This document shows positions 1 to 11,436 of a stretch of DNA of 64,000 nucleotides, piece after piece; the stretch's first letter is position 1, and each line of letters starts with the position of its first letter. The notes under the pieces were generated by a model, which was given only the letters and a program-made list of their open reading frames with translations, was not told the origin of the DNA and did no database searches. The DNA comes from Erwinia rhapontici (lineage in GTDB: Bacteria; Pseudomonadota; Gammaproteobacteria; Enterobacterales; Enterobacteriaceae): assembly GCF_012271765.1 (NCBI RefSeq), contig NZ_VRKO01000015.1:202555-266554 (forward strand), in the 5' to 3' direction. The position numbers were made by a program, and so were the translations under genes.

Positions 1-698
1 TGCTCGACAGCGATCCACAGCGTTTCCAGGAAGTGTTTATCCTGAAAGGGCGTGACGATCGCCGGTTGCAGACGCTGGTTAAAGCGCTGGAAGCGCAGGG
101 CATCGTTATTCAGGTCGCGAGCAAGCAGGTACTGGATAGCAAATCAGAAGGCGCTGTTCACCAAGGGATCATTGCCCGTGTGAAACCAGGGCGTCAATAT
201 CAGGAAGGCGATCTGCCGGATCTGCTGGCCAGTCTGGACAGTCCGTTCCTGCTGATTCTTGATGGCGTGACCGACCCGCATAACCTCGGCGCCTGCATGC
301 GCAGCGCGGATGCAGCAGGTGTGCATGCGATCATTCTGCCAAAAGACCGTTCAGCCCAGCTGAATGCCACGGCGAAAAAAGTCGCCAGCGGCGCGGCAGA
401 ACATATCCCGCTGATCCGAGTCACCAACCTGGCGCGCACCATGCGTGTGTTGCAGGAAGCAAATGTGTGGATTGTGGGCACCGCAGGTGAAGCTGACCAT
501 ACGCTGTACCAGAGCAAAATGACCGGCCCAATGGCGCTGGTGATGGGTGCAGAAGGGGAAGGCATGCGTCGTCTGACGCGTGAGCACTGTGATGAGTTGA
601 TTAGCATTCCGATGGCGGGCAGCGTCTCTTCGCTCAACGTCTCGGTTGCCACGGGTGTTTGCCTGTTTGAAGCGGTGCGTCAGCGCAGCGCGAAATAA
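1..698 (+). CDS. rlmB: 23S rRNA (guanosine-2'-O)-methyltransferase RlmB, 5' end outside the window
   Basis: RlmB methylates the 2'-OH of G2251 in the peptidyl-transferase loop of 23S rRNA using S-adenosylmethionine. The reading frame is open from base 3, and its first visible residues ([12 protein letters not shown]) align with about residue 14 onward of E. coli RlmB, so only the start codon and roughly the first dozen residues are missing. A methionine-like GTG at 33 is internal and is not the start. The SpoU/TrmH fold is clear: [20 protein letters not shown], then the SAM-binding knot motifs [11 protein letters not shown] and the C-terminal [17 protein letters not shown]. In E. coli it follows rnr. 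Identification is secure; only completeness is affected by the window edge. Confidence 0.96.
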   Translation, partial: LDSDPQRFQEVFILKGRDDRRLQTLVKALEAQGIVIQVASKQVLDSKSEGAVHQGIIARVKPGRQYQEGDLPDLLASLDSPFLLILDGVTDPHNLGACMRSADAAGVHAIILPKDRSAQLNATAKKVASGAAEHIPLIRVTNLARTMRVLQEANVWIVGTAGEADHTLYQSKMTGPMALVMGAEGEGMRRLTREHCDELISIPMAGSVSSLNVSVATGVCLFEAVRQRSAK

Positions 699-744
699 CT
701 GTCCGGGGCGTGTTCGCGCCCCGATATTCTCTGATATTCCCCGA

Positions 745-1080
745 TTACTTCACGCCACTGTCAGTTATACCTGCCCCATAGAAAATCGCACTGGCGTACC
801 ACAGACCCGGTGCCACCGTCTCATTGACCAGCAGCACTTGATAGTAACGCGCGCCGGCGGCATTGGCTTTCGCTGCCAGTGCCCGCACGGCATCATCCGG
901 CGATCCCCGCACGGTCACGCTGGCACTACCGAGGCGTGGCAACGTGGCACTTTGCGCACGGTTGATCTCTACCGCCTGTGCGCCAGGCGGCGGGGGAGGC
1001 TGCGGCGTACTTTTCAGCACGCTACAGCCGCTTAACAACAGGGCGAACACGACAGCGGTTATCAGGCGCATAGTCATCAT
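745..1080 (-). CDS. bsmA: BsmA, DUF1471 biofilm/peroxide-stress lipoprotein
   Basis: This is a small YhcN/DUF1471-family lipoprotein matching E. coli BsmA (YjfO), which is linked to biofilm formation and peroxide resistance. The N-terminus is a lipoprotein signal with lipobox LLLSGC, so it is predicted to be a lipid-anchored periplasmic protein. A Pro-rich linker precedes the folded domain, which keeps the family segment SVTVRGSPDDAV and the YYQVLLVNETV strand. Three start codons lie close together; the ATG at 1071 is better placed after a GAG than the one at 1080, so the first three residues may not be translated. In E. coli bsmA sits next to yjfP; here a chemotaxis receptor gene has come between them. 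Confidence 0.88.
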   Translation of the reverse strand: MMTMRLITAVVFALLLSGCSVLKSTPQPPPPPGAQAVEINRAQSATLPRLGSASVTVRGSPDDAVRALAAKANAAGARYYQVLLVNETVAPGLWYASAIFYGAGITDSGVK

Positions 1081-1114
1081 CTCAACAAGATACCGACAAT
1101 CAGTGTACGCCAGT

Positions 1115-3052
1115 TTATGACTTGACGTTAAACACCTGTACCAGTTCGTTAAGGTGATGTCCCTTACGGCTCAGCTCCTGCGCGGTCTGCTCAGAATGTA
1201 TCACCAGTTCGCTGTTCTGATGCGTGGCCTGGCCAATCTGCGCCATCGCAATATTAACATGACCTATGCCAGTCGATTGCTCGTGTGAGGCCACGTTAAT
1301 CTCACTCATTAATGCCTTAACCTGATCAATGCGCCCGGTAATGTTATCCATCGCCTGGCGGGTTTGTTCAGACAGGTCGTGCCCCTGCACCACTTTACGC
1401 AATGAGTCGGCAATCAGATGGTCAATCTCTTTGGCCGCATGCGCACTGCGTTGTGCCAATGCCCGTACTTCGGCAGCGACCACCGCGAAGCCTTTCCCGT
1501 TTTCTCCGGCACGCGCCGCTTCTACCGCTGCATTCAGGGCGAGAATATTGGTCTGGAAAGCAATCGACTCGATCACCTGGGTGATATCTGCAATGCCCTG
1601 TGATGCCGTCTTGATATCGGACATGGTGACTACCGACTGGCCAACGGTGGCTGAACCTTTGCTAACTGCCTCGGCTGCTTCACCAACCAGGCGCAGTGCC
1701 TGAGTGACATTCCCGGCGTTCTGTTCCACCGTGGCGCCAAGCTGCTCCATACTCGCGGACGTTTCCTCAACGCTGCTGGCCTGGCGGGTAATCTGCTCGC
1801 TGATGTTACTGCTGCTGGTCACAATAGCTTCGGTTCCGCTGGCGATCTCATCGGCAGCGTGACGTACCTGAGCGACAACGCGTTCCAGCCCGTCGCCGAT
1901 GCCGTTAATCGCCACGATCAACTGTCCCACTTCGTCCTGGCGGCGGGTGCTCAATGTCGCCAGTAAATTACCGGCCGCATACTCTCGCGCCAGTGTGATC
2001 ACCTGTTGGAGTGGCTGGCTCAGCCAGCGGCGAGTAATCCAGACGAACAGCACGGCAAACAACCCCACCAATGCGGCACCGATCAGCAGAAACAGATTCC
2101 GTGTCTGCTGAACAGGTGCCAGCAGGCTGGCCTTGTCAACGTCACCTACCACGACCCAATTCCATTCCGGTAAATATTGCCAGGCGAGGATTCGCTCCTT
2201 CCCGTTATCGTCAGTGGTTTCCAGTGTTCCTCGAGGCTGGCTTAACAGCTGCTGCCGGGCCTCCTGCGGCAGATCCGGCATTTTACCTTCAAGGGAAGAG
2301 TGGAACAGATAGTGGCCATTCAGTTTCCCCGGTGCACGGTTTAGCACGTAAAAAAATCCACTGTCGCCGAGATGCTTCGCCAGCACTTTTTGGCGGATGA
2401 CTGCATACTGTTTCGTGATATCCACACCGACAAACAGGATGGCAATCACCCGGCCAGCGTCATCACGTACCGGCTGGTACTGGGTGATGTAGCGCTTGCC
2501 AAACAGCAGGGCGACACCGCGAAAAATCTCGCCTTTCTGTATCGGTTGCCAGGCGGGGCTGCTATGGTCAAGCCGGGTGCCGATAGCACGTTCACCATCC
2601 TCTTTACGCAAGGAGGTGGAGATGCGGATAAATTCGTCGTCCTGGGTACGGACGAAAATAGTGGCGATAGCGCCAGTACGTTCCTGGAAATCATCCACCA
2701 GCACCTGATCAAGGTTCAGTGTGCGCAGCCCGGCACGCAGAGTGGGTGTCTGCTGTTCACCGACGGCGATGTGCTGTGATTCATCCAGCGAAAAGCGCTT
2801 CGGCAGGAAGCTCTGGAATAATCCGGTGTAGTTGCTGACTTCTTCAGCCAGGGTGGTGTTAAACATGCTGGCCATATCGCCGATGCCATCCACCTGGTTA
2901 TCCATATCGGCCAGTGTCAGGGTATGGACTTGTTTTGCTGCATTGTGGCTCAGGGTCAGGGTTAAAATAATAAACAGCACTGCCACGGTCAGCGAGGTCA
3001 GTACCGAAAGTTTTACGCCCAGACTCCATGTCTTGAGAGAGAGACGTTTCAT
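1115..3052 (-). CDS. Methyl-accepting chemotaxis protein with Cache-type sensor
   Basis: This is a transmembrane chemoreceptor of 645 residues. An N-terminal membrane helix (about 14-36) is followed by a long periplasmic region of about 280 residues with the look of a Cache sensor ([22 protein letters not shown]), then a second helix (about 318-340), a HAMP linker, and a cytoplasmic coiled coil. The conserved hairpin tip begins at residue 499 ([19 protein letters not shown]). There is no C-terminal NWETF-like pentapeptide, so it probably depends on other receptors for efficient CheR/CheB tethering. The ligand cannot be named from sequence. It lies between bsmA and yjfP, where E. coli has no receptor, so it is an insertion relative to that order. 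A sigma-28-like promoter lies just upstream. Confidence 0.92.
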   Translation of the reverse strand: MKRLSLKTWSLGVKLSVLTSLTVAVLFIILTLTLSHNAAKQVHTLTLADMDNQVDGIGDMASMFNTTLAEEVSNYTGLFQSFLPKRFSLDESQHIAVGEQQTPTLRAGLRTLNLDQVLVDDFQERTGAIATIFVRTQDDEFIRISTSLRKEDGERAIGTRLDHSSPAWQPIQKGEIFRGVALLFGKRYITQYQPVRDDAGRVIAILFVGVDITKQYAVIRQKVLAKHLGDSGFFYVLNRAPGKLNGHYLFHSSLEGKMPDLPQEARQQLLSQPRGTLETTDDNGKERILAWQYLPEWNWVVVGDVDKASLLAPVQQTRNLFLLIGAALVGLFAVLFVWITRRWLSQPLQQVITLAREYAAGNLLATLSTRRQDEVGQLIVAINGIGDGLERVVAQVRHAADEIASGTEAIVTSSSNISEQITRQASSVEETSASMEQLGATVEQNAGNVTQALRLVGEAAEAVSKGSATVGQSVVTMSDIKTASQGIADITQVIESIAFQTNILALNAAVEAARAGENGKGFAVVAAEVRALAQRSAHAAKEIDHLIADSLRKVVQGHDLSEQTRQAMDNITGRIDQVKALMSEINVASHEQSTGIGHVNIAMAQIGQATHQNSELVIHSEQTAQELSRKGHHLNELVQVFNVKS

Positions 3053-3086
3053 CGTTATGCCTTAAATCGTTAGGGTCTTACACGAG

Positions 3087-3113
3087 TTAACGGCAGGGGA
3101 TGGGTAAAATTTA
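3087..3113 (-). promoter_or_regulatory. Sigma-28 (FliA) type promoter of the Cache chemoreceptor
   Basis: On the minus strand TAAA (3113-3110) is followed after exactly 15 bases by GCCGTTAA (3094-3087). The flagellar sigma-28 consensus is TAAA-N15-GCCGATAA, so one base differs. It lies about 35 bases before the ATG at 3052, which places the receptor in the flagellar/chemotaxis regulon by inference. Confidence 0.7.
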
Positions 3114-3250
3114 CCCTATAAACTCAGTGGGAATTCGGCGTAGTTTATTGTGAGATATATCACATTAGTGCTCTTTTACTGTTAATCCCTAAAGCGGCGC
3201 TATGTTCCTGAAAAAAGAGCGTGCCGTGATGAATTTGACAAGGAGATGTA

Positions 3251-4000
3251 ATGATTGAAGTCAACACAGAAATTTTCGCCAATATCGAATGTTTACATGC
3301 CTGTCCGGCAGGAAAAATGCATGAACCGCTCCCCACGGTGCTGTTCTATCATGGCTACACCTCGTCAAAAGAGGTCTATTCCTACTTTGCTGTAGCGCTG
3401 GCGCAGGCGGGTTTCCGTGCCATTCTGCCCGATGCGGATATGCACGGGGCGCGTTACAACGGTGACGATGAGCGACGAGTGACTCACTTCTGGGAGATCC
3501 TGCGCAGCAATATTGACGAATTACCGGGTATTGAACGAGCGCTGCGTGAACAGAAACTCGTGGATGGCGCACGGCTGGCGGTCGCCGGAGCGTCGATGGG
3601 CGGGATGACTGTGCTGGGCGCACTGGCTCGCTACCCACAGCTGCGCAGCGCGGCCTGTATGATGGGATCAGGCTATTTCAGCCAACTGGCACAGACACTG
3701 TTTCCGCCGTTTGTTGCGCGTAGCCCGGATGAGCGAAAAACGCTGGCTGAACGGCTGGCGCCGTTGGCGGAATATGAGGTCAGTCATCAGCTCGAAAAAC
3801 TGGCTAACCGGCCTCTGCTGGTGTGGCACGGTGAGGCGGATGATGTGGTTCCCGCCGCTGAAAGCGTCAGGCTGGAGAAAGCGTTACGTGAAAGCGGGCA
3901 AAATGCGAACCTGACCTTCCTGACGGAAAAAGGTATTGGGCACCGCATCACACCGCCTGCGCTGAGCGCCATGACGGCATTTTTTAAACATCATTTGTAA
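3251..4000 (+). CDS. yjfP: YjfP alpha/beta-hydrolase (carboxylesterase)
   Basis: This alpha/beta-hydrolase has 249 residues, the same length as E. coli YjfP, for which esterase activity on short acyl substrates is known. Visible motifs are an oxyanion-hole segment FYHGYTSS near residues 33-40, the nucleophile elbow GASMGG with Ser115, an acid-containing segment WHGEADDVVP, and the catalytic-histidine segment GIGHRITP (His231). There is no signal peptide, so it is cytoplasmic. The ATG follows a good AAGGAG-type ribosome site. The in vivo substrate is unknown. The gene precedes rpsF; the ula ascorbate genes found in this neighbourhood in E. coli are absent. Confidence 0.9.
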   Translation: MIEVNTEIFANIECLHACPAGKMHEPLPTVLFYHGYTSSKEVYSYFAVALAQAGFRAILPDADMHGARYNGDDERRVTHFWEILRSNIDELPGIERALREQKLVDGARLAVAGASMGGMTVLGALARYPQLRSAACMMGSGYFSQLAQTLFPPFVARSPDERKTLAERLAPLAEYEVSHQLEKLANRPLLVWHGEADDVVPAAESVRLEKALRESGQNANLTFLTEKGIGHRITPPALSAMTAFFKHHL

Positions 4001-4017
4001 TTTTTGGGGATGCGCGA

Positions 4018-4060
4018 AGAAAAAGACCGCCCCCAACCGTAGGGCGGGGCCTTCTTTTCT
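4018..4060 (+). terminator. Probable rho-independent terminator after yjfP
   Basis: An A-rich run leads into a G+C-rich stem (ACCGCCC pairing with GGGCGGGG-CCTT) with loop around AACCGTA, followed by CTTCTTTTCT. The T tract is interrupted, so strength is uncertain. Confidence 0.5.
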
Positions 4061-4099
4061 GGTTCCCCCGAAATACCCTGCTGAACACCAATCTTTACC

Positions 4100-4128
4100 T
4101 TGTGTTATCCCCTCCCCGCAAGTATGAT
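4100..4128 (+). promoter_or_regulatory. Sigma-70 promoter of the rpsF operon
   Basis: TTGTGT (4100-4105) and TATGAT (4123-4128) are separated by exactly 17 bases. This leaves a leader of about 130 bases before rpsF, as expected for a ribosomal-protein operon. Confidence 0.65.
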
Positions 4129-4139
4129 TACGCGTCAAT

Positions 4140-4658
<519 letters not shown>

Positions 4659-4663
4659 TTTCC

Positions 4664-5213
<550 letters not shown>

Positions 5214-5239
5214 CGGCAACTGTCCATTAACGACTTTAA

Positions 5240-5704
<465 letters not shown>

Positions 5705-5728
5705 TCGGCCTTAGTATCGCATGAAAGA

Positions 5729-5760
5729 ACGCCGCCCCTCGGGGCGGCGTTTTTGTTTTT
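5729..5760 (+). terminator. Rho-independent terminator of the rpsF operon
   Basis: A perfect G+C stem (ACGCCGCCCC / GGGGCGGCGT) with a tiny TC-centred loop is followed by TTTTTGTTTTT, 25 bases after the rplI stop. Confidence 0.9.
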
Positions 5761-5787
5761 GTGGCCTGAAATTTGGCTATTTTATTT

Positions 5788-5873
5788 GCCATTTTTGGCC
5801 CGGGCAGTGCTCACAATCCTCACGTACTGCGTGTACGCTCCGGTTGTTGCACGCTGTCCGTGCCAAAACTGGC
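5788..5873. repeat. Intergenic imperfect palindrome, copy A
   Basis: The ends are inverted relative to each other: CCATTTTTGGCCCGGGCAG (from about 5789) pairs with CTGTCCGTGCCAAAACTGG (ending about 5873). The middle carries a short inverted motif around GTACTGCGTGTACG. A diverged second copy with the same ends lies at 13100-13192, so this is a dispersed repeat. It lies between the convergent rplI and oapA genes. Confidence 0.6.
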
Positions 5874-5916
5874 TGCAACAATAACGCCAAATTCACAGGT
5901 AATCTTCATCATTAAA

Positions 5917-6459
5917 TCAGTTTGCTTTTAAGAACGTCCCGTCGGGTTGTCGGATAAACAGTATCTCGCCATTCGCCCCTTCCAGCGTTAATCCCGTCAC
6001 TATCGCCTGCGCATTCTGGCGGATTTTCACCGTCTGCCCCGCATGTAAGGTGCTGAGGGGTTTGTCATTGCCTTCTACCTGCGCCATCGCAAACACATCA
6101 TTGACGGGCAGATTATTGTCGCGGAACAACTGCGCCAGCGTCTGACCGGGAGCAATAGTGTATTCACCCCAGGTTCCCTGATCATCCTGCTGCGGCGTAG
6201 CAGGCGTGGTAGGTGGCGCATCCGTGATTTCAGCCTGTAAAGGCACCTCGGTGGCGGACGAGCCACTCTGCATCGGCGTCACGGCTCGGTGTGGCGACGG
6301 TGCGGGCCACAGGAAGGCCAGCAGGATCACCAGTACAGCGGCAATAATCCCGCGCCGATGATGCGGTGGCAGCGGGTCCATCCAGCGAATCTGGTCTGGC
6401 AGGTGCCAGAGACGGTTGAACCATAATGGTAAGCGTGATGTGAGCGATGCATTAGGCAT
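5917..6459 (-). CDS. oapA: OapA (YtfB), cell-envelope/division protein with LysM-like OapA domain
   Basis: This matches E. coli OapA (YtfB), an inner-membrane protein tied to cell division and to binding of glycans through its C-terminal OapA domain. The signature MDPLPPHHRRGI precedes a single membrane helix, followed by a Pro/Gln-rich linker and the C-terminal domain (YTIAPGQTLAQLFRDNNLPVND through FIRQPDGTF). The frame stays open upstream to 6573 with an Arg-rich extension. The ATG at 6459 has a very strong AGGAGGA ribosome site and gives an N-terminus like that of E. coli, so I place the start there (180 residues). It is convergent with the rpsF operon and divergent from fklB. Confidence 0.88.
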   Translation of the reverse strand: MPNASLTSRLPLWFNRLWHLPDQIRWMDPLPPHHRRGIIAAVLVILLAFLWPAPSPHRAVTPMQSGSSATEVPLQAEITDAPPTTPATPQQDDQGTWGEYTIAPGQTLAQLFRDNNLPVNDVFAMAQVEGNDKPLSTLHAGQTVKIRQNAQAIVTGLTLEGANGEILFIRQPDGTFLKAN

Positions 6460-6799
6460 GGCCTCTTCCTCCTGACGCGAACCTCGCGCTATCGGTAAGC
6501 TTTTCATCAGCCATTGCTTAACTCTGGCAACAAAAAGCGGCTTTTTCCTTCGCCTGCGGGCAATCTGGCCCATTTAAACCTCTGAATACATGTGCTGAAC
6601 CGAAACCCTTCATGCTCAGGATATCAATCCTGGGTAAGCGTAAAGTATAGGCTTAAGAGCCACAGTGGTGCTGAATTGTGATAGGCGGTATTGTTTCTGT
6701 TTCCCGGGGAAAAGTCACCAGTGGAAGATGGGATTTTACGCCTGTTGTCTGCGCTGTTATGCTTCGTCTTCGGTTTTATCAATGATGAAAGGAAAATCC

Positions 6800-7420
6800 A
6801 TGACAACCCCTTCTTTTGACAGCGTTGAAGCGCAAGCAAGTTACGGTATCGGTTTACAGGTCGGTCAACAGTTGCAGGAATCTGGTTTGCAGGGTCTGCT
6901 GCCGGAAGCACTGCTGGCAGGTCTGCGCGATGCGCTGGAAGGGAATGCCCCGTCCGTTCCTGTTGATGTGGTTCACCGTGCCCTGCGTGAAGTTCACGAG
7001 CGCGCTGAAGCGGTCCGTCAGGAGCGTCAGAAGGCCATGGCAGTTGAAGGTCAGAAGTTCCTGGAAGATAACGCGCAGCGTGAAGGCGTCAGCAGCACCG
7101 AGACCGGTTTACAGTTCAGCGTTCTGACTCAGGGCGAGGGCGCAATCCCATCCCGTCAGGACCGTGTACGCGTACACTACACCGGTAAACTGATCGACGG
7201 CAGCGTGTTCGACAGCTCCGTACAGCGTGGCGAACCGGCTGAGTTCCCGGTAAGTGGCGTGATCCCTGGCTGGATCGAAGCACTGACTCTGATGCCAGTG
7301 GGTTCCAAATGGGAACTGGTGATCCCTCACAACCTCGCTTACGGCGAGCGCGGAGCGGGTGCATCCATCCCACCATTCAGCACCCTGGTGTTTGAAGTGG
7401 AACTGCTGGAAATTCTGTAA
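6800..7420 (+). CDS. fklB: FKBP-type peptidyl-prolyl isomerase FklB (FKBP22)
   Basis: FklB catalyses cis-trans isomerisation of X-Pro bonds and works as a dimer. The chosen ATG gives 206 residues, the E. coli length, and is preceded by AAAGGAAAA; an upstream in-frame codon at 6665 would add an unrelated 45 residues and is rejected. Residues 1-70 form the helical dimerisation domain, residues about 115-206 the FKBP domain with [18 protein letters not shown], the [10 protein letters not shown] segment and LAYGERGAG. No signal peptide is present, so it is cytoplasmic. Confidence 0.96.
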   Translation: MTTPSFDSVEAQASYGIGLQVGQQLQESGLQGLLPEALLAGLRDALEGNAPSVPVDVVHRALREVHERAEAVRQERQKAMAVEGQKFLEDNAQREGVSSTETGLQFSVLTQGEGAIPSRQDRVRVHYTGKLIDGSVFDSSVQRGEPAEFPVSGVIPGWIEALTLMPVGSKWELVIPHNLAYGERGAGASIPPFSTLVFEVELLEIL

Positions 7421-7427
7421 GTCCTGC

Positions 7428-7461
7428 GGCACGCCCGTCACTGACATGCGTCGGGCGTGCC
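7428..7461. terminator. Hairpin between convergent fklB and cpdB
   Basis: GGCACGCCCG (7428-7437) pairs perfectly with CGGGCGTGCC (7452-7461) around a 14-base loop. The following T tract is weak (TCGTTGTT). It lies in the 47-base gap between two convergent genes and could serve both. Confidence 0.55.
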
Positions 7462-7467
7462 TCGTTG

Positions 7468-9402
7468 TTACGGTTTTAACTGATACACCGCAAAACCAAT
7501 CTCATCCGTTCCCACCTGCTTCATCGGATATTGCCCATGGCTGCGAATAAACGCAGCGGCTTTTTCTCCCGTTGCCGTTTCAAACCGAATATCCAGCGGT
7601 GTACTGCTGTGAATCGGTGCCAGTCGCCAGTTATTATCAGCCTGGGGTTTCACTTCTCCCTTTTCCTTTGTTTGCGCACCAATATAGGCCGCCAGCACCG
7701 CCCGGTTCTCATCCGGCGAAGCGAAAGCAATCTGTTTATCCCCGGTTCCGGCAAATTTCCCGCCATAAGCACGATAGTTATTGGTGGCGATCAGGAAGGT
7801 TGCCTTCGGGTCGATCGGTTTACCGTTAAACGTCAGATGGCGAATGCGTGAGGCCTGGTTATTGATCAAGCCGCACTCAGCGTCATAGCGTGCAGGCTGC
7901 GTAACGTCAATCTGGTAGTCCACCCCATCAATCACATCAAAGTTATAGGTGCGGAAATCCCAGTTGATCAGTGACTGCGGTTTGCTGCTATGAACATCAA
8001 TCTGATTGAACTGCCCGGCAGAGCACTCCAGCCACTGTTTCACCTGTTCCCCGGTCGCCTTCACCACCACCAGCGTATTCGGATAGAGGTAGAGATCGGC
8101 GGCATTACGGAACGTAAGCTGCCCCTTATCCACCTCGACATAGCTGGCCGGATCGTTTTTACGGCCACCGGCTTTAAACGGTGCAGCGGCGGCCAGTACC
8201 GGCAGATGCGCAAGGTCAGGGTCACCCTGAATAAAGTGTTCGGTATAGGCGCGCTGGGCGTTATTGACGATCTGGACGGTCGGATCGTCTTGTACCAGCG
8301 ACAAATAGCTGGCCATTACATCCGCTGATTTGCCGATGGGCTGGCTGACAAATTCCCGTGTGGCAGCATGATCGGCCGCCAGCACGCTGACCAGCGCTGG
8401 ATCTTCGGGGGCCAGAGACTGCTTCGCGACTTTGTCATAAACCGGACGCGCTTCAGCACGTGCGCTGCTCACCTGCCAGCGGCCAGCGTCATTGTTCAGT
8501 ACCAGATCGACCACGCCCAGGTGATCGCCCCACATGCCAGGCATCACGGCTGGAATGCCGTTCAGCGTTCCCCGGGAGATGTCTGCACCTTTGATATTGG
8601 CAAAGTCAGCACTGGGGAACACGGCGTGCGCGTGACCAAACATAATGGCATCAATGCCCGGCACCTGGCTTAAGTAGTAAACCGAGTTTTCAGCCAGTGC
8701 GTGATAAGGTTCGCTGGAGAGCCCGGAGTGAGGGATCGCAACAACAATATCCGCTCCCTCCTTGCGCATTTGCGGCACCCATTTCTTCGCCGTTGCTGTG
8801 ATATCGTCAACGGTCACTTTGCCCGTCAGATTGGTTTTATCCCAGGTCATGATCTGCGGTGGCACGAAGCCGATATAGCCGACCTTCAGGGTATGTGTTT
8901 TGCCATCACGGTCGCGGACATCAACGGCCTTAATCAGATAAGGGGTAAACAGCGGCTTCCCGCTTTTGACGTCGATAACATTGGCATTGATATAAGGGAA
9001 GCGTGCGCCATGAATAGCCTTTTTCAGGTAGTCGAGGCCGTAGTTAAACTCATGATTACCCAGATTTCCGACGCTGTAATCGAGGGTATTCATCGCTTTA
9101 TACACTGGATGCACATCGCCGTCCTTCAGGCCTTTGGCTGCGATATAGTCCCCCAGCGGACTGCCCTGAATCACATCGCCGTTATCGACTAGTACGCTAT
9201 TGGTCACCTGCTGGCGTGCGCTGGCAATCAGTGAGGCGGTACGGACCAGACCGTATTTTTCAGTAGGCTGATCTTTGTAATAATCGAAATCCATCATATT
9301 ACTGTGCAGGTCGGTTGTTTCCAGGAGGCGAAAATCAACTGTGGCGGCCGTCAGCGAATGGCTGACAAGCAAGGCGGTCAGCGTGAGGCAAGTCTTGAAC
9401 AT
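7468..9402 (-). CDS. cpdB: 2',3'-cyclic-nucleotide 2'-phosphodiesterase/3'-nucleotidase CpdB
   Basis: CpdB is a periplasmic enzyme that hydrolyses 2',3'-cyclic nucleotides and then 3'-nucleotides, letting the cell use external nucleotides. At 644 residues it is close to E. coli CpdB (647). A signal peptide covers about residues 1-19 (ending SLTAA). The calcineurin-like metallophosphoesterase domain (residues about 20-290) has [41 protein letters not shown] and GHAHAVFP. The C-terminal 5'-nucleotidase domain contains NNYRAYGG and [15 protein letters not shown]. It is divergent from cysQ. Confidence 0.97.
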   Translation of the reverse strand: MFKTCLTLTALLVSHSLTAATVDFRLLETTDLHSNMMDFDYYKDQPTEKYGLVRTASLIASARQQVTNSVLVDNGDVIQGSPLGDYIAAKGLKDGDVHPVYKAMNTLDYSVGNLGNHEFNYGLDYLKKAIHGARFPYINANVIDVKSGKPLFTPYLIKAVDVRDRDGKTHTLKVGYIGFVPPQIMTWDKTNLTGKVTVDDITATAKKWVPQMRKEGADIVVAIPHSGLSSEPYHALAENSVYYLSQVPGIDAIMFGHAHAVFPSADFANIKGADISRGTLNGIPAVMPGMWGDHLGVVDLVLNNDAGRWQVSSARAEARPVYDKVAKQSLAPEDPALVSVLAADHAATREFVSQPIGKSADVMASYLSLVQDDPTVQIVNNAQRAYTEHFIQGDPDLAHLPVLAAAAPFKAGGRKNDPASYVEVDKGQLTFRNAADLYLYPNTLVVVKATGEQVKQWLECSAGQFNQIDVHSSKPQSLINWDFRTYNFDVIDGVDYQIDVTQPARYDAECGLINNQASRIRHLTFNGKPIDPKATFLIATNNYRAYGGKFAGTGDKQIAFASPDENRAVLAAYIGAQTKEKGEVKPQADNNWRLAPIHSSTPLDIRFETATGEKAAAFIRSHGQYPMKQVGTDEIGFAVYQLKP

Positions 9403-9463
9403 GTCTTTTCCCTTTATGTTCCGGATTAAACTTTCGTAACCCTCTCAGAATAGTGTGAAATTG

Positions 9464-9478
9464 TGTCGTGTCACGACA
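9464..9478. promoter_or_regulatory. Perfect 15-bp palindrome in the cpdB-cysQ divergent region
   Basis: TGTCGTG-T-CACGACA is a perfect inverted repeat with a one-base centre, 62 bases upstream of cpdB. It has the size and symmetry of an operator for a dimeric regulator, but I cannot name one. The rest of the 340-base cpdB-cysQ gap shows only a short CCTCC/GGAGG hairpin and the cysQ ribosome site. Confidence 0.35.
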
Positions 9479-9742
9479 GGAAATTGTGATGACGATCGCG
9501 GATTTAGCCCTCCGGAGGGCGTGTGGCGCAGTACAGCCCCTGACGCGGGGCAATCTGGTCGAAAATGGCAGGAAAGCGTGTTCCCTCACAGCAGGTACGT
9601 TATGCTGTTGAAAACAAATAGCTAACCCAGTGCGTTACCCACGGTATAACGGCTCACAGAGTGAACTGCTATCCTCAATAGAGGGGCGTTAAGGTTTACA
9701 CAGCGGTGGCCGTGATAACGCCAGGCAATCAGGAGGTGGACA

Positions 9743-10489
9743 GTGTTAGAACAAATTTGCCAGATGGCGCGTGAAGCAGGCGATGCAATTATGAGGGTCT
9801 ATGATGGCGAGGCCCCGCTGGATGTGGCGCATAAATCGGATGACTCTCCGGTGACGGCGGCCGATATTGCCGCACATAAAGTGATCGTTGCCGGGCTGGC
9901 GGCCCTGACGCCGGATATCCCCGTACTGTCAGAAGAAGATCCGGCAGGTTGGGATGTGCGTCAGCACTGGCAGCAATACTGGCTGGTTGATCCGCTGGAT
10001 GGCACCAAAGAATTTATCAAACGTAACGGTGAGTTCACGGTCAATATCGCACTGATCCAGCACGGAAAACCGGTGCTTGGCGTAGTGTATGCGCCAGTGT
10101 TAAAGGTGATGTACTCCGCTGAGCAGGGCAAAGCCTGGAAGGAAGAGGGTGACCATAAGGTGCAGATTCATGTGCAGGATGCACGCCCGCCGCTGGTGGT
10201 CATTAGCCGCTCTCATGCTAAGTCTGACGACGAATTGAAAGAGTACCTGGCGCAGATGGGTGAGCACCAGACCACGGCAATTGGATCATCGTTAAAATTC
10301 TGCCTGGTGGCGGAAGGGCAGGCGCAACTCTATCCACGCTTTGGACCAACAAATATTTGGGACACGGGCGCAGGTCACGCCGTCGCGCTGGCAGCAGGTG
10401 CTCATGTGACGGATTGGCAGGGTAAAACGCTGGATTACACCCCGCGTGAATCCTTCCTCAATCCGGGCTTCCGGGTATCGATCTATTGA
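9743..10489 (+). CDS. cysQ: 3'(2'),5'-bisphosphate nucleotidase CysQ
   Basis: CysQ removes the 3'-phosphate of 3'-phosphoadenosine 5'-phosphate, recycling the by-product of sulfate assimilation. The start is GTG behind a near-perfect AGGAGGTG ribosome site. The 248-residue protein shows the inositol-monophosphatase fold metal motifs LSEEDP (about residue 66), [23 protein letters not shown] (DPLDGT core) and the C-terminal [16 protein letters not shown]. It is cytoplasmic or loosely membrane-associated in E. coli. It is divergent from cpdB, as in E. coli. Confidence 0.96.
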   Translation: MLEQICQMAREAGDAIMRVYDGEAPLDVAHKSDDSPVTAADIAAHKVIVAGLAALTPDIPVLSEEDPAGWDVRQHWQQYWLVDPLDGTKEFIKRNGEFTVNIALIQHGKPVLGVVYAPVLKVMYSAEQGKAWKEEGDHKVQIHVQDARPPLVVISRSHAKSDDELKEYLAQMGEHQTTAIGSSLKFCLVAEGQAQLYPRFGPTNIWDTGAGHAVALAAGAHVTDWQGKTLDYTPRESFLNPGFRVSIY

Positions 10490-10510
10490 TTCACGGGATG
10501 CTGAAAGAAA

Positions 10511-10534
10511 GGCCGATCGGAAAAAAGGTCGGCC
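10511..10534 (+). terminator. Hairpin after cysQ
   Basis: GGCCGATC pairs with GGTCGGCC (one G-T pair) around GGAAAAAA. It is followed by CCTTTAG rather than a clean T tract, so the terminator call is moderate. It lies between convergent cysQ and ytfJ. Confidence 0.45.
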
Positions 10535-10562
10535 CCTTTAGAGGCTTTCGAATGTCACGGCG

Positions 10563-11120
10563 CTAATGTAACAACTCTCTTAACAGCCCTGTCACCGTTT
10601 TTACTTCATCCTGGGTCAGCGCACCTTCTTTAACAAAGCGTACCCGCGCATCTTTATCCAGCACCACAATGGCTGACCCCCCGCCCGCCAGTTGCCAGGC
10701 CTGATGGACTGCGCCATTGCTGTCGACGATAAACTGTGACCAGGGGAACTGCTGTTTATTGCTTTCAATGCTGCTGCGCACAAACATCCCGGTGCCGGGG
10801 ATCGCATCGTCAGTATTCACAATGGTGGTGGTCTGGTAGTGGTCATGCGGGAATTTGGCGGCCTTAATCGCTTCTATCAGCGCGGCATTTTGTTCTTTTG
10901 CTGAAGATCGCCCGGCAATATGTTGGATCACCCGCACTTTTCCGGCCAGTTGTGCGCTGTTCCAGTTTTTGTAGCTAAACTTCTCTTCTTTGAACAGCAA
11001 CTCGCCTTTATCTGCAACGCCCACTGCAGCTACGCGCTCGCCGACATGAAGGTTGTGCGCCGCCGTGGTGAAAGGCAGTAGCAGGCAAAGCAGCGCAGTG
11101 AAAATACGGATTCCTGTCAT
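10563..11120 (-). CDS. ytfJ: YtfJ family periplasmic protein
   Basis: This is a 185-residue protein matching E. coli YtfJ, a thioredoxin-fold-like periplasmic protein of unknown function. A signal peptide covers about residues 1-21 (ending FTTAAHN). Conserved segments include GKVRVIQHIAGRSSAKEQNAALIEAIKAAKFP, here cited only as the HIAGRSSAKEQNA core, then TTTIVNTDDAIPGTG and the C-terminal VLDKDARVRFVKEGAL. No CXXC redox motif is visible. It is divergent from ytfK as in E. coli. Confidence 0.93.
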   Translation of the reverse strand: MTGIRIFTALLCLLLPFTTAAHNLHVGERVAAVGVADKGELLFKEEKFSYKNWNSAQLAGKVRVIQHIAGRSSAKEQNAALIEAIKAAKFPHDHYQTTTIVNTDDAIPGTGMFVRSSIESNKQQFPWSQFIVDSNGAVHQAWQLAGGGSAIVVLDKDARVRFVKEGALTQDEVKTVTGLLRELLH

Positions 11121-11286
11121 AGTCGCTCCTGTGAATGTAGTGGTCTGATCAGTAAGTCATCCTACTGAAATAATATGCGTGGATGATGCTGCTGTCGCAT
11201 CGGGATAACATCTTTGCAACACACCGCACAAATCCCTGCGAATTGAAGGTTTATACTGTGTGTGTACGGTCAGGTAACAGAGAGTT

Positions 11287-11304
11287 CTGTCATGATGTGT
11301 AAAC
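11287..11304 (+). promoter_or_regulatory. Weak candidate Pho box upstream of ytfK
   Basis: CTGTCAT at 11287 is followed four bases later by TGTAAAC. The Pho box is CTGTCAT-N4-CTGTCAT, so only the first half is good. ytfK belongs to the PhoB regulon in E. coli, which is why the site is worth recording. The remainder of the 316-base ytfJ-ytfK gap shows no other clear element. Confidence 0.25.
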
Positions 11305-11436
11305 ACAGTAAAAAAATTCAATTTTAGGAACATTGGAAGCAAACGATGTTCTATAGTACAGGCACTTTGCGTTTCACAGGTTCGTGCCGAGATTGGTAAC
11401 GACGAGGCGTAGTTACTCTTCAGGAGTTGAACAAGA

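Noticed and set aside
6665..6799. N-terminal extension of fklB in the same frame
   Set aside because: It would add 45 residues not seen in FklB, whereas the ATG at 6800 has a ribosome site and gives the expected length.
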